From Spirochaetia bacterium (GTDB lineage Bacteria; Spirochaetota; Spirochaetia; Treponematales; Breznakiellaceae), in NCBI GenBank assembly GCA_025997655.1, contig BNUW01000065.1, forward strand, positions 1 to 13,434: a stretch of 13,434 nucleotides of DNA, read 5' to 3'. Made by a program: the position numbers and the translations under genes. Under the pieces are notes generated by a model, which worked only from the letters and a program-made list of their open reading frames with translations, had not been told where the DNA came from and did not search any database. This document shows positions 1 to 4,911 of this stretch, piece by piece (within the stretch, counting starts at the first letter, position 1; every line of letters begins with the position of its first letter).

Positions 1-1
1 C

Positions 2-118
2 GCAGCGGGGATTCGCGTCAACGCACGGGTGCCGGTGGAAGTTCAGCCGGGGAAAGAAAACAGGAACTATCTTAAGGCGAAGAAAGTCCGGTTCGGACAC
101 AAGCTGGAATATGTATAA
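2..118 (+). CDS. ribBA: 3' end of bifunctional RibBA (GTP cyclohydrolase II part), partial
   Basis: Reading from base 2 gives 38 residues and a TAA at 116-118. The tail reads [20 protein letters not shown] and closes with a GHKLEYV-like end. This matches the C-terminus of the GTP cyclohydrolase II domain of RibA/RibBA, where a conserved R-V-P segment is followed by N-x-x-YL-x-x-K-K and a final GH. The enzyme opens GTP to the pyrimidine precursor of riboflavin; in the RibBA fusion it also makes the four-carbon unit. Only the tail is visible, so RibA and RibBA cannot be told apart here. The ribH Shine-Dalgarno overlaps the end of this gene, which supports a riboflavin operon. Confidence 0.82.
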   Translation, partial: AAGIRVNARVPVEVQPGKENRNYLKAKKVRFGHKLEYV

Positions 119-134
119 GGATAAGGAGCACAGT

Positions 135-605
135 ATGTATACGGAAATTATTGGTACCTTGAACGGAACGGGTAAACGGTTTGCCCTGGTGGTGAGCCGG
201 TTTAACGATTTTATCACTTCCCGGCTGCTGGAAGGGGCGCTGGACTGCTTTGCCCGCCACGGCGGTGCGGAGGAGGACCTCACCGTGGTCCGGGTCCCCG
301 GAGCCTTCGAGATACCCCTGACCGCAGCAAAGCTGGCAAAACAGGGGAGCTACGATGCGGTGATCTGCCTGGGGGCGGTTATCCGGGGCTCAACCCCCCA
401 CTTCGACTATGTGGCGGCGGAGGCCTCCAAGGGGATCGCCCAGGCGGGGCTGGCCTCGGGGATACCGGTGATCTACGGGGTCCTTACCACGGACACCATA
501 GAACAGGCGGTGGAACGGGCGGGAACCAAGGCGGGAAACCGGGGCTGGGACGCCATGGTATCCGCCCTGGAAATGGCGGAACTCTTCAGGAACATCGGCG
601 GCTAA
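135..605 (+). CDS. ribH: 6,7-dimethyl-8-ribityllumazine synthase
   Basis: This cytosolic enzyme condenses the RibA-derived ribitylaminouracil with dihydroxybutanone phosphate to form lumazine, the penultimate step of riboflavin synthesis. The 156-residue length is normal. Family motifs are clear: SRFN near residue 20, VPGAFEIP near 55, [16 protein letters not shown] near 80 (the His of TPHFDYV is the usual catalytic base), and [11 protein letters not shown] followed by AGTKAGNRG, the phosphate-binding region. A longer frame opens at 111, but ATG 135 is preferred because TAAGGAG at 122-128 lies six bases before it and overlaps the upstream ribBA stop. It is probably translated from the same mRNA as ribBA. 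The gene is GC-rich like the other housekeeping genes. Confidence 0.96.
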   Translation: MYTEIIGTLNGTGKRFALVVSRFNDFITSRLLEGALDCFARHGGAEEDLTVVRVPGAFEIPLTAAKLAKQGSYDAVICLGAVIRGSTPHFDYVAAEASKGIAQAGLASGIPVIYGVLTTDTIEQAVERAGTKAGNRGWDAMVSALEMAELFRNIGG

Positions 606-612
606 TCCGCGC

Positions 613-684
613 CCGCAACACGGCCTGCCCCCTACTGCGCCGCGTAAACCACGCGCCGTTGCGGAAGGTATACACCCCCGCCTT
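613..684 (-). repeat. Dispersed repeat copy C1 (BspA-tail-like), 3' of the first TA pair
   Basis: Bases 628-684 match 1220-1276 at 56 of 57 positions. A weaker match continues outward (CCGCAACACG at 613-622 and 1200-1209). On the - strand the repeat would encode KAGVYTFRNGAW, the tail motif of the 2006-2743 protein. One base is missing relative to that gene after the TGG codon, so the frame is broken. The stop codon of the antitoxin gene ends exactly where the repeat begins (684). It is non-coding here. Confidence 0.85.
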
Positions 685-917
685 CATCCGCCTGCTGCTG
701 CCAGGCGTTCCCGCACCATTTCACCGATGATGTGGGCGGGGGTGGTGTGGGTAGCATCGGCGCGCGTCATAATATAGTTGTAGCTTACCTCATCCAGTCC
801 GCGTAAAAGTTCCCGGCTGCGCATAATGGGGCCTGTCCCTTCGCCCAGCTTAAGAGAACCATTGGTGAACTCCTCATCCAGGGCTTCCGCTTCTTCATCA
901 GTCATTGACATTGCCAT
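684..917 (-). CDS. Putative antitoxin of a BrnT/BrnA-like pair
   Basis: This is a 77-residue acidic protein with no confidently recognised family. The first ~35 residues are rich in Glu and Asp and probably flexible. The last third (SYNYIMTRADATHTTPAHII and RERLA) looks like a helix-turn-helix or ribbon-helix-helix DNA-binding tail of an antitoxin. ATG at 917 is chosen over an upstream TTG at 929 because GGAGG lies five bases before it. That Shine-Dalgarno is encoded by the last codons of the upstream gene, whose stop (919-921) is one base from this start, so the two are translationally coupled. The toxin-first order resembles BrnTA. The antitoxin role is inferred from size, composition and pairing; no function is shown directly. 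Confidence 0.55.
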   Translation of the reverse strand: MAMSMTDEEAEALDEEFTNGSLKLGEGTGPIMRSRELLRGLDEVSYNYIMTRADATHTTPAHIIGEMVRERLAAAGG

Positions 918-918
918 A

Positions 919-1170
919 CTATCCTCCAATACCTGCTTCTTTGAGCCATCTATCCTGACACTTCATGGCGTGAAACACATAATAACTCCCGTCATCAAAC
1001 TCACGGTAGCCAATCTCAAGCGGGTTTCCGGCACGGCTATAGCCCACGGCAAGGAATGTGTCGGTCGTTCCTTCCTTTGGTTTTTCATACACGGCGGTTG
1101 TAATAGCCCATTCAATATCAGCTTTTGATACGCTATGCTTGAACGCCGTCTTGTTGAACGCTATCTCCAT
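919..1170 (-). CDS. Putative BrnT-like toxin
   Basis: This is an 83-residue protein. The N-terminal MEIAFNKTAFKHSVSKADIE, followed later by the strand segments TFLAVGYSRAGNPLEIGYRE and SYYVFHAMKC, gives the pattern of BrnT/RelE-fold toxins: a short helix, then DTFLAVGYS, then a VFHAM strand in the place of BrnT's I-I-S-A-R-K. Those toxins are ribonucleases that cut mRNA. No catalytic residues can be assigned with confidence. It heads a two-gene unit with the coupled antitoxin-like gene at 684-917. A possible promoter (TTGCGG at 1200-1205, TAGAGT at 1177-1182, 17-bp spacing, - strand) would start transcription close to the ATG. The family assignment is by pattern only. Confidence 0.55.
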   Translation of the reverse strand: MEIAFNKTAFKHSVSKADIEWAITTAVYEKPKEGTTDTFLAVGYSRAGNPLEIGYREFDDGSYYVFHAMKCQDRWLKEAGIGG

Positions 1171-1176
1171 ACCCCT

Positions 1177-1205
1177 ACTCTACCACACCCCCGCCAAAAC
1201 CGCAA
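1177..1205 (-). promoter_or_regulatory. Possible sigma70 promoter of the first TA pair
   Basis: On the - strand, TTGCGG (1200-1205) and TAGAGT (1177-1182) are 17 bp apart. Both hexamers are imperfect. The predicted start would fall at about the ATG at 1170, giving a nearly leaderless message. The -35 lies in the outer flank of repeat copy C2. Confidence 0.35.
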
Positions 1206-1276
1206 CACGCACGGCCAGCCCCCCTACTGCGCTGCGTAAACCACGCGCCGTTGCGGAAGGTATACACCCCCGCCTT
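1200..1276 (-). repeat. Dispersed repeat copy C2, 3' of the second TA pair
   Basis: The core at 1220-1276 differs from C1 by a single base (GCTGCG for GCCGCG) and shares the same one-base deletion relative to the coding copy in the 2006-2743 gene. Unlike C1, similarity to the coding copy continues past the core: - strand GCAAAAAGGCGGGGG and a preceding ATTAC also occur in the coding copy. C2 separates the two TA pairs. Confidence 0.85.
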
Positions 1277-1315
1277 TTTGCTTTAGCGGTAATCATCCCC
1301 GTATACCGCAGGGGG

Positions 1316-1507
1316 TTATACAATCGCTTGCCGTTTATTTTTGGCAGCTACTTCTTCCGCAGATACAACTTTCCAACCCTGTTGAATAAGCCGCGGAAGT
1401 TCCTCATCCATGTGTTTATGCAAGCCTTCAATTCCGCCGTACTCTTCAAGCAATTCTGCCCGATGGCGGTACACTTCATCAACGATTTCATCTTCGTAAA
1501 AAATCAT
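1316..1507 (-). CDS. Small protein partnered with a PIN-domain toxin (probable antitoxin)
   Basis: This 63-residue protein starts MIFYEDEIVDEVYRHRAELL and contains EEYGGIEGLHKHMDEE and QGWKVVSAEEV. It is acidic and helical, of the type usually found directly after VapC-like PIN toxins with ETTIPSY starts. ATG 1507 is chosen over an upstream ATG at 1564 because AAGGAG lies six bases before it. The PIN gene that should precede it stops 34 bp upstream. The partner role is inferred from context and from recalled similarity to such pairs; no DNA-binding motif is obvious. Confidence 0.6.
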   Translation of the reverse strand: MIFYEDEIVDEVYRHRAELLEEYGGIEGLHKHMDEELPRLIQQGWKVVSAEEVAAKNKRQAIV

Positions 1508-1541
1508 GGTCACTCCTTTGTATTTAACATTTCCGGCGTTA

Positions 1542-1919
1542 TTAAGAACGGTGTCGGTAATCAAGCAGATAATCTATTTTAGCATCTACGCAAACCGCCA
1601 AATGAAAACTATCCGCTTTTGCCTTTTCGGGAATGTCCAAAAGGCGCTGATAAATACGAGCTAATTCTTCAATTTTTTCAGACTTATTTATAAGAGGAAG
1701 CCCCTCGATAAAATTGAGCCGTCTTTGCGCGGCATCAGCATCACCTTTTGAACACTCGTCGATCACGTATTGGCTGATATACAAATCGTAGTTTTGCCGC
1801 GCATTTTCCCAAAAGAGTTGTGTTATGGTTTGCCGCGCCGCTTTAATTATATCTCGGCTTGCTTTAGCAGTTGCATAGCTCGGTATTGTGGTTTCAATAT
1901 AGACACTCTTTTTGTCCAT
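1542..1919 (-). CDS. VapC-like PIN-domain protein, apparently truncated at its C-terminus
   Basis: This 125-residue product starts KKSVYIETTIPSYATAK, the opening strand of a PIN-fold subfamily (E-T-T-I-P-S-Y) found in TA loci. It continues through YISQYVIDECSKGDADAAQRR (second acidic motif) and KADSFHLAVCVDAKIDYLL (third acidic motif). Full-length relatives normally continue with a TWNCKHIAN-type strand and about 30 more residues. Here the frame changes after DYLL to DYRHRS and stops. The missing part carries the last conserved strand of the ribonuclease fold, so activity is doubtful. No Shine-Dalgarno precedes ATG 1919, but a good promoter predicts a leaderless message. It may be a decayed toxin. 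Confidence 0.75.
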   Translation of the reverse strand: MDKKSVYIETTIPSYATAKASRDIIKAARQTITQLFWENARQNYDLYISQYVIDECSKGDADAAQRRLNFIEGLPLINKSEKIEELARIYQRLLDIPEKAKADSFHLAVCVDAKIDYLLDYRHRS

Positions 1920-1925
1920 AATTAC

Positions 1926-1954
1926 AGTCTATCACCAGCGCGGGGGAGTGTCAA
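1926..1954 (-). promoter_or_regulatory. Sigma70-type promoter for the second TA pair
   Basis: On the - strand, a perfect TTGACA (1949-1954) is 17 bp from TAGACT (1926-1931). The ATG at 1919 lies seven bases past the -10, so the transcript would be leaderless or nearly so. This fits the absence of a Shine-Dalgarno before that gene. Confidence 0.55.
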
Positions 1955-2001
1955 ACAAAAAGCCGCCCTCTTTTTCCGCCTTCTCCACCTTCGCGGTTAA
2001 T

Positions 2002-2060
2002 CCCCCTACCGCGCCGCGTAACTCCACGCATCGTTGCGGAATGTATACACCCCCGCCTTT
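2002..2060 (-). repeat. Dispersed repeat copy C3, inside the coding end of the 2006-2743 gene
   Basis: This is the in-frame version of C1 and C2: on the - strand it encodes KKAGVYTFRNDAWSYAAR and the TAG stop. It matches C1 at roughly 50 of 58 positions and has one extra base after the TGG codon. It is probably closest to the ancestral gene tail from which C1 and C2 derive. Confidence 0.8.
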
Positions 2061-2743
2061 TTGCCGTTGGTGTTGTAATAGGCGTTAAAGCCGTTGTCGA
2101 AAAGCGTCCAGTTACCAACGCTTACATTGCCGCCAATGCGTATCGAGGTAAGGTGGGTGCAGCCGAAAAAGGCCACCTGCCTACCCATTTGACTAAGGTC
2201 ATGAAGAATTTCGTCAAATCTTCTACAAATTTGTAGTTGGTATCCATTCCCTCGATCAAGGATTTTGAATGTCCCATTTCGCAAATATCCGTTACGATTA
2301 ATTGCTGTTGCAATATCCCAATGGTCTTGTCTATTAACCACCTTAATAATATTTAACGGAAATTCTTTTATTGTTCCGTTATATACTGTATCGGTGTTGT
2401 CTTCAAGTCGGTGATGACAATATGTTCTGTTTTCGCTAATAAGCCCTGCTTGCTTCGCAAAATAGATTTTTTCTCTACTTAAACTAACAATGATAACATC
2501 ACTATTACCATTTATAAAAGTGTTGATAAAATCTTGTGCGTGTCGAAATTGATTTGGAGTCAAGGGTTCCTCTAATATGCCAGTTGATATACCAGTGATT
2601 GTATTTTTCCCGTAGTAAATCGCCGCCACATGTTCCAAACCAACCCGATTGTCAACCGTGTTTTCTCCGTAACTCTCATTAGAGTTATAAAGTCCATAAT
2701 TCATTTCAAACGTATTGCTCCTTCTTTGTTTTTTGATCTGCAT
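2006..2743 (-). CDS. Chimeric protein: unknown N-terminal domain plus a BspA-like LRR tail
   Basis: This 245-residue product has two parts. Residues ~190-245 (FFGCTHLTSIRIGGNVSVGN, then FNAYYNTNGKKAGVYTFRND) look like the last repeat and C-terminal tail of Treponema BspA-type leucine-rich-repeat surface proteins. Residues ~1-190 show no leucine-rich repeats, signal peptide or membrane segment; they include VIIVSLSREKIYFAKQAGL and FDEILHDLSQ, and I do not recognise the fold. The first part is AT-rich and the tail GC-rich, with the change near 2175, which suggests a fusion by recombination. ATG 2743 has no clear Shine-Dalgarno; ATG 2704 is the alternative. No signal peptide is visible, although the tail comes from a normally exported family. 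Function unknown. Confidence 0.65.
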   Translation of the reverse strand: MQIKKQRRSNTFEMNYGLYNSNESYGENTVDNRVGLEHVAAIYYGKNTITGISTGILEEPLTPNQFRHAQDFINTFINGNSDVIIVSLSREKIYFAKQAGLISENRTYCHHRLEDNTDTVYNGTIKEFPLNIIKVVNRQDHWDIATAINRNGYLRNGTFKILDRGNGYQLQICRRFDEILHDLSQMGRQVAFFGCTHLTSIRIGGNVSVGNWTLFDNGFNAYYNTNGKKAGVYTFRNDAWSYAAR

Positions 2744-2822
2744 ATTAGTTATGCCCTGTAAGGGTGGCAGTGGTGGTCAGGTGCTGATAGATATGGACTA
2801 TTTCGCACCCCCGCCATTTTCC

Positions 2823-3974
2823 CTACTCCCAGCCGCCAAGCAGCCCCGATACTCTGTAGTCTAAGTTCACACCCGGCCCTGCCGCAGTCTCGCGTTTTTG
2901 TGAACTGCTAACATAAGCCACTTTCCCAGTCGGTGCTGAGTTGGTACTGGTAATGGAACTACCGCCGGTCTTAATAAGTTTACCGCACACACCACCGCCG
3001 TCGGAGGAAGCTGTATTCCCACTGATAGTACCGCCTGTCATCGTCAATGTCCCAAACACACCACCGCCGTAGTAGTAGGCTGTATTATTACTGATAGTAC
3101 CGCCTGACATCGCAAACGTCCCACCACCCGCACCCACACCGCCGCCCTGGCTGGAAGCTGTATTCCCGCTGATAGTACCACCTGACATCGTAAACGTCCC
3201 ACCACCCACCTCCACGCCGCCGCCGTAGGAGCCGGAAGCTGTATTCCCGCTGATAGTACCGCCTGACATCGTAAATGTCCCACCCCCTCCCACACCGCCG
3301 CCGTAGGAGCCGGAAGCTGTATTCCCGCTGATAGTACCGCCCAACATCGTAAACATCCCACTCACCACATTCACACCGCCGGAGAAGGGAGCTGTATTCC
3401 CGCTGATAGTACCGCCTGACATCGTAAACGTCCCTTCAACCACAAGCACACCACCGCCGCCGTAGGAGGTATTATCATTACCGGTGATTTTCGAGCCGTC
3501 GTTCATCACCAGAGTCCCGCCGTGGAGTTTAACCAGCGAGTCATTGTTGCCGGATAGCCCTTGAAGCGTAACGTTGCTGTCCAGCACAAGTTTAACCCCG
3601 GACCTTATGGTGAAAAGAGAGTCGTCACTGCTTAAACTCACCGTTTTTATTAAACTCACCGTTTTTTCAGAACTGCCGCCTCGAAGGATAATAGTTACCG
3701 ACTTGCCGAAGGGGAAGCCAAGTGTCTGATGGCCAATTGATTCATTTCCCGCCAGTTCGATAATATAGTTCGTTTGATTCGTAACATTATTTGAGCCGAG
3801 CCATAGTAATGCCCCGGCAAGCGTGGTTGCCGGTACCGTTACCTCGGGCCACCCGGAGTCACCAGAGTTAGGGCTAGTGGGATCGCCTGTCTCCTTATCA
3901 CCGCAAGACATAACCGCCATTCCAAATACCAGCAAAAGGGTGATAATTCCCGTCAAAACAAGCTTTTTTTTCAT
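2823..3974 (-). CDS. Lipoprotein with GGTISGNTA beta-helix repeats
   Basis: This 383-residue product begins MKKKLVLTGIITLLLVFGMA and then VMSC, a lipoprotein signal peptide with a spirochaete-type lipobox and Cys24 as the lipidated residue. Residues ~45-150 precede a repeat tract (~152-333) of about 26-residue units of the form GTFTMSGGTISGNTA followed by a Gly-rich turn, typical of right-handed parallel beta-helices in surface and polymorphic outer-membrane proteins. The end has no transporter barrel. It is probably anchored at the cell surface or in the periplasm; adhesion or polysaccharide contact is only a guess. GGAGG lies four bases before ATG 3974. The gene is divergent from an XRE regulator and has a good promoter at 4000-4028. 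Confidence 0.85.
   Translation of the reverse strand: MKKKLVLTGIITLLLVFGMAVMSCGDKETGDPTSPNSGDSGWPEVTVPATTLAGALLWLGSNNVTNQTNYIIELAGNESIGHQTLGFPFGKSVTIILRGGSSEKTVSLIKTVSLSSDDSLFTIRSGVKLVLDSNVTLQGLSGNNDSLVKLHGGTLVMNDGSKITGNDNTSYGGGGVLVVEGTFTMSGGTISGNTAPFSGGVNVVSGMFTMLGGTISGNTASGSYGGGVGGGGTFTMSGGTISGNTASGSYGGGVEVGGGTFTMSGGTISGNTASSQGGGVGAGGGTFAMSGGTISNNTAYYYGGGVFGTLTMTGGTISGNTASSDGGGVCGKLIKTGGSSITSTNSAPTGKVAYVSSSQKRETAAGPGVNLDYRVSGLLGGWE
2976..3521 (-). repeat. In-gene tandem repeats, ~78-bp units
   Basis: Six well-preserved units and one degenerate unit at each side encode GGTISGNTA-type beta-helix coils. Starts are spaced 23-27 codons apart. Some adjacent units are nearly identical at the DNA level (for example around 3150-3330, with GCTGTATTCCCGCTGATAGT recurring), so slippage or recombination could change the copy number in frame. 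Confidence 0.85.
3633..3666. repeat. Short 18-bp tandem duplication
   Basis: TAAACTCACCGTTTTT occurs at 3633-3648 and again at 3651-3666, an 18-bp period inside the lipoprotein gene. It encodes a doubled TVSLIK/TVSLSS segment. It is in frame and harmless, and looks recent. Confidence 0.7.
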
Positions 3975-3986
3975 AAAACCTCCATA

Positions 3987-4076
3987 CGTCTTATAGTCGA
4001 ATATAGCATCTTAAAATAATCACGTCAATAAGACGGTTGTAAAATACCGGATATTTAGTGTCTCTTAGACTATAAG
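3987..4076. promoter_or_regulatory. Divergent control region: lipoprotein promoter with inverted-repeat operators
   Basis: For the - strand gene, TTGACG (4023-4028) and TATATT (4000-4005) are 17 bp apart, a good sigma70 promoter. Perfect inverted repeats lie around it: CTTATAGTC (3990-3998) with GACTATAAG (4068-4076), and CGTCTTAT (3987-3994) with ATAAGACG (4028-4035). One site sits at the transcription start and another overlaps the -35. This is where the divergent XRE regulator would be expected to bind and control both genes. No Shine-Dalgarno precedes ATG 4078. Confidence 0.6.
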
Positions 4077-4077
4077 A

Positions 4078-4431
4078 ATGACATTACAAGAGACATTTAT
4101 CCTGAATCTTAAGAAATTCCGGGCAAAACGGGGTATTTCTCAGATGACGCTTGGTGACTTATCCGATACAACCGGTAATTATATAGGCCAAATTGAGGCG
4201 GGCAGGAGAATCCCCTCTTTTGAAAAGATCGAACAAATAGCCGCTGCCTTGCGAATCCCTTCTTACCGGCTATTTATAGAAGAAAGTGACGGGGTTATTG
4301 TTGAAAAAGAGCCTACCACCAGGGAATTTCTCCAGGGACTTCCCCGGAGTGTACGGGACGAAATGAAATCCCACCTGGAATCCGCCCTTCATAAGGGCAT
4401 TGATGAGTCATTTAACGCAAAAAATTATTAA
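4078..4431 (+). CDS. XRE-family helix-turn-helix transcriptional regulator
   Basis: This 117-residue protein has an N-terminal Cro/C1-type HTH at residues ~8-62: LKKFRAKRGISQMTLGDLSD, then GNYIGQIEAGRRIPSFEKIEQIA, with recognition helix NYIGQIEAGRR. The remaining ~50 residues (LFIEESD to the end) are helical and probably mediate dimerisation. It is transcribed divergently from the lipoprotein gene, and its likely operators are the inverted repeats in the shared intergenic region. The ATG has no clear Shine-Dalgarno, so it may be poorly translated or leaderless. AT content is higher than in the housekeeping genes. Target genes are inferred from position only. Confidence 0.85.
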   Translation: MTLQETFILNLKKFRAKRGISQMTLGDLSDTTGNYIGQIEAGRRIPSFEKIEQIAAALRIPSYRLFIEESDGVIVEKEPTTREFLQGLPRSVRDEMKSHLESALHKGIDESFNAKNY

Positions 4432-4446
4432 CGGCTAATAAAGCTT

Positions 4447-4600
4447 TGAATATAAGCAGAATAGCGTATGCTTGAGACTGAAAGCGTAACGGAACTTGGT
4501 ACTGCGGGTGTCCGGTGGTGAGTTGAGGGCTGGGACCTCCCCGCTTAGCAGCGGGAGATTTTGGCAGGGGGGAGCCGCCGGAGAGGGTCCGGCAACGTAC
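4447..4600 (+). other. Structured non-coding stretch with two GC-rich hairpins
   Basis: Between the XRE gene and the next TA pair lies a GC-rich island in AT-rich surroundings. Hairpin 1 (4537-4557) pairs CTCCC-GCT with AGCGGGAG around loop TAGC, with one bulged C, and is followed by ATTTT; it could terminate the XRE transcript. Hairpin 2 (4577-4593) is a perfect 6-bp GCCGGA/TCCGGC stem. The purine-rich sequence before them is not coding-like. It could be a small RNA or the decayed end of an insertion element (an IS200/IS605-type RNA end is one idea, not supported by an identified transposase). Confidence 0.4.
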
Positions 4601-4609
4601 CACGTGGGA

Positions 4610-4639
4610 TTGACAAATACGTATTTATATGACTATACT
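4610..4639 (+). promoter_or_regulatory. Strong sigma70 promoter of the TA-ruvB-queA unit
   Basis: A perfect TTGACA (4610-4615) and TATACT (4634-4639) are 18 bp apart, 20 bp before the antitoxin ATG. TTATATG occurs at 4625-4631 and 4639-4645, and ATACGTAT at 4618-4625 is a palindrome. These are plausible sites for autorepression by the antitoxin. The downstream genes overlap, so this promoter may also drive ruvB and queA. Confidence 0.7.
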
Positions 4640-4659
4640 TATATGTGTTAGGGGAACGT

Positions 4660-4911
4660 ATGGACGCAAAGTTAACGTTAAAATTGGATGAAACGATTAT
4701 TGAGTCCGAAAAAGAATATGCGGAAAGTAATAAGCGTAGTTTATCTAAATTGGTTGAAAATTATTTTAAAAAATTAACCGCAAAGAATACTCCACCGCGA
4801 AAACATTCGCCATTAGTTGAAAGCCTAAGCGGCGTTATATCCGAAGAAGAAGCTGAAAAATGGGCCCGGGAAGATCCCCGGATTCGCTATATTTTAACAA
4901 AAGAACTATGA
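4660..4911 (+). CDS. DUF6364-like antitoxin
   Basis: This 83-residue protein matches the DUF6364 antitoxin pattern: an N-terminal strand KLTLKLDETIIESEKEYAE, then NKRSLSKLVENYFKKL (a ribbon-helix-helix DNA-binding unit, residues ~3-42), then SPLVESLSGVISEEEAEKW, the toxin-neutralising tail. ATG 4660 is chosen because AGGGGA lies four bases before it; an upstream GTG (4645) overlaps the promoter. Its stop overlaps the toxin start (ATGA at 4908-4911), the classic coupled antitoxin-toxin layout. It should bind its own promoter and hold the PIN toxin inactive. It is AT-rich compared with the neighbouring ruvB, which suggests acquisition. Confidence 0.85.
   Translation: MDAKLTLKLDETIIESEKEYAESNKRSLSKLVENYFKKLTAKNTPPRKHSPLVESLSGVISEEEAEKWAREDPRIRYILTKEL

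Noticed and set aside
826..1582. Two + strand frames (826-1128 and 1058-1582) opposite the TA pairs
   Set aside because: They have no Shine-Dalgarno or domain, while the - strand genes have coupled starts, Shine-Dalgarno sites and recognisable PIN motifs.
613..2060. Repeats C1-C3 as integron attC sites
   Set aside because: Size and cassette layout are suggestive, but the repeats lack GTTRRRY/RYYYAAC core sites and are not extended palindromes (only a 5-bp CGCGT/ACGCG stem). No integrase is in the window.
2798..2822. A fourth copy of the BspA-tail repeat
   Set aside because: Only CACCCCCGCC and a nearby CCCTACTC match; the intervening sequence differs, so it may be chance in GC-rich DNA.
3044..3361. 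105-codon second frame inside the lipoprotein gene
   Set aside because: It is the repeat tract read in another frame; the repeating DNA simply lacks stops there.
2976..3521. Regular repeats as a CRISPR array
   Set aside because: Repeats are in frame, degenerate, and encode a continuous beta-helix behind a signal peptide; there are no unique spacers.
4412..4603. 63-codon - strand frame over the structured island
   Set aside because: The translation has no gene-like pattern and runs through both hairpins; RNA or element structure explains the region better.
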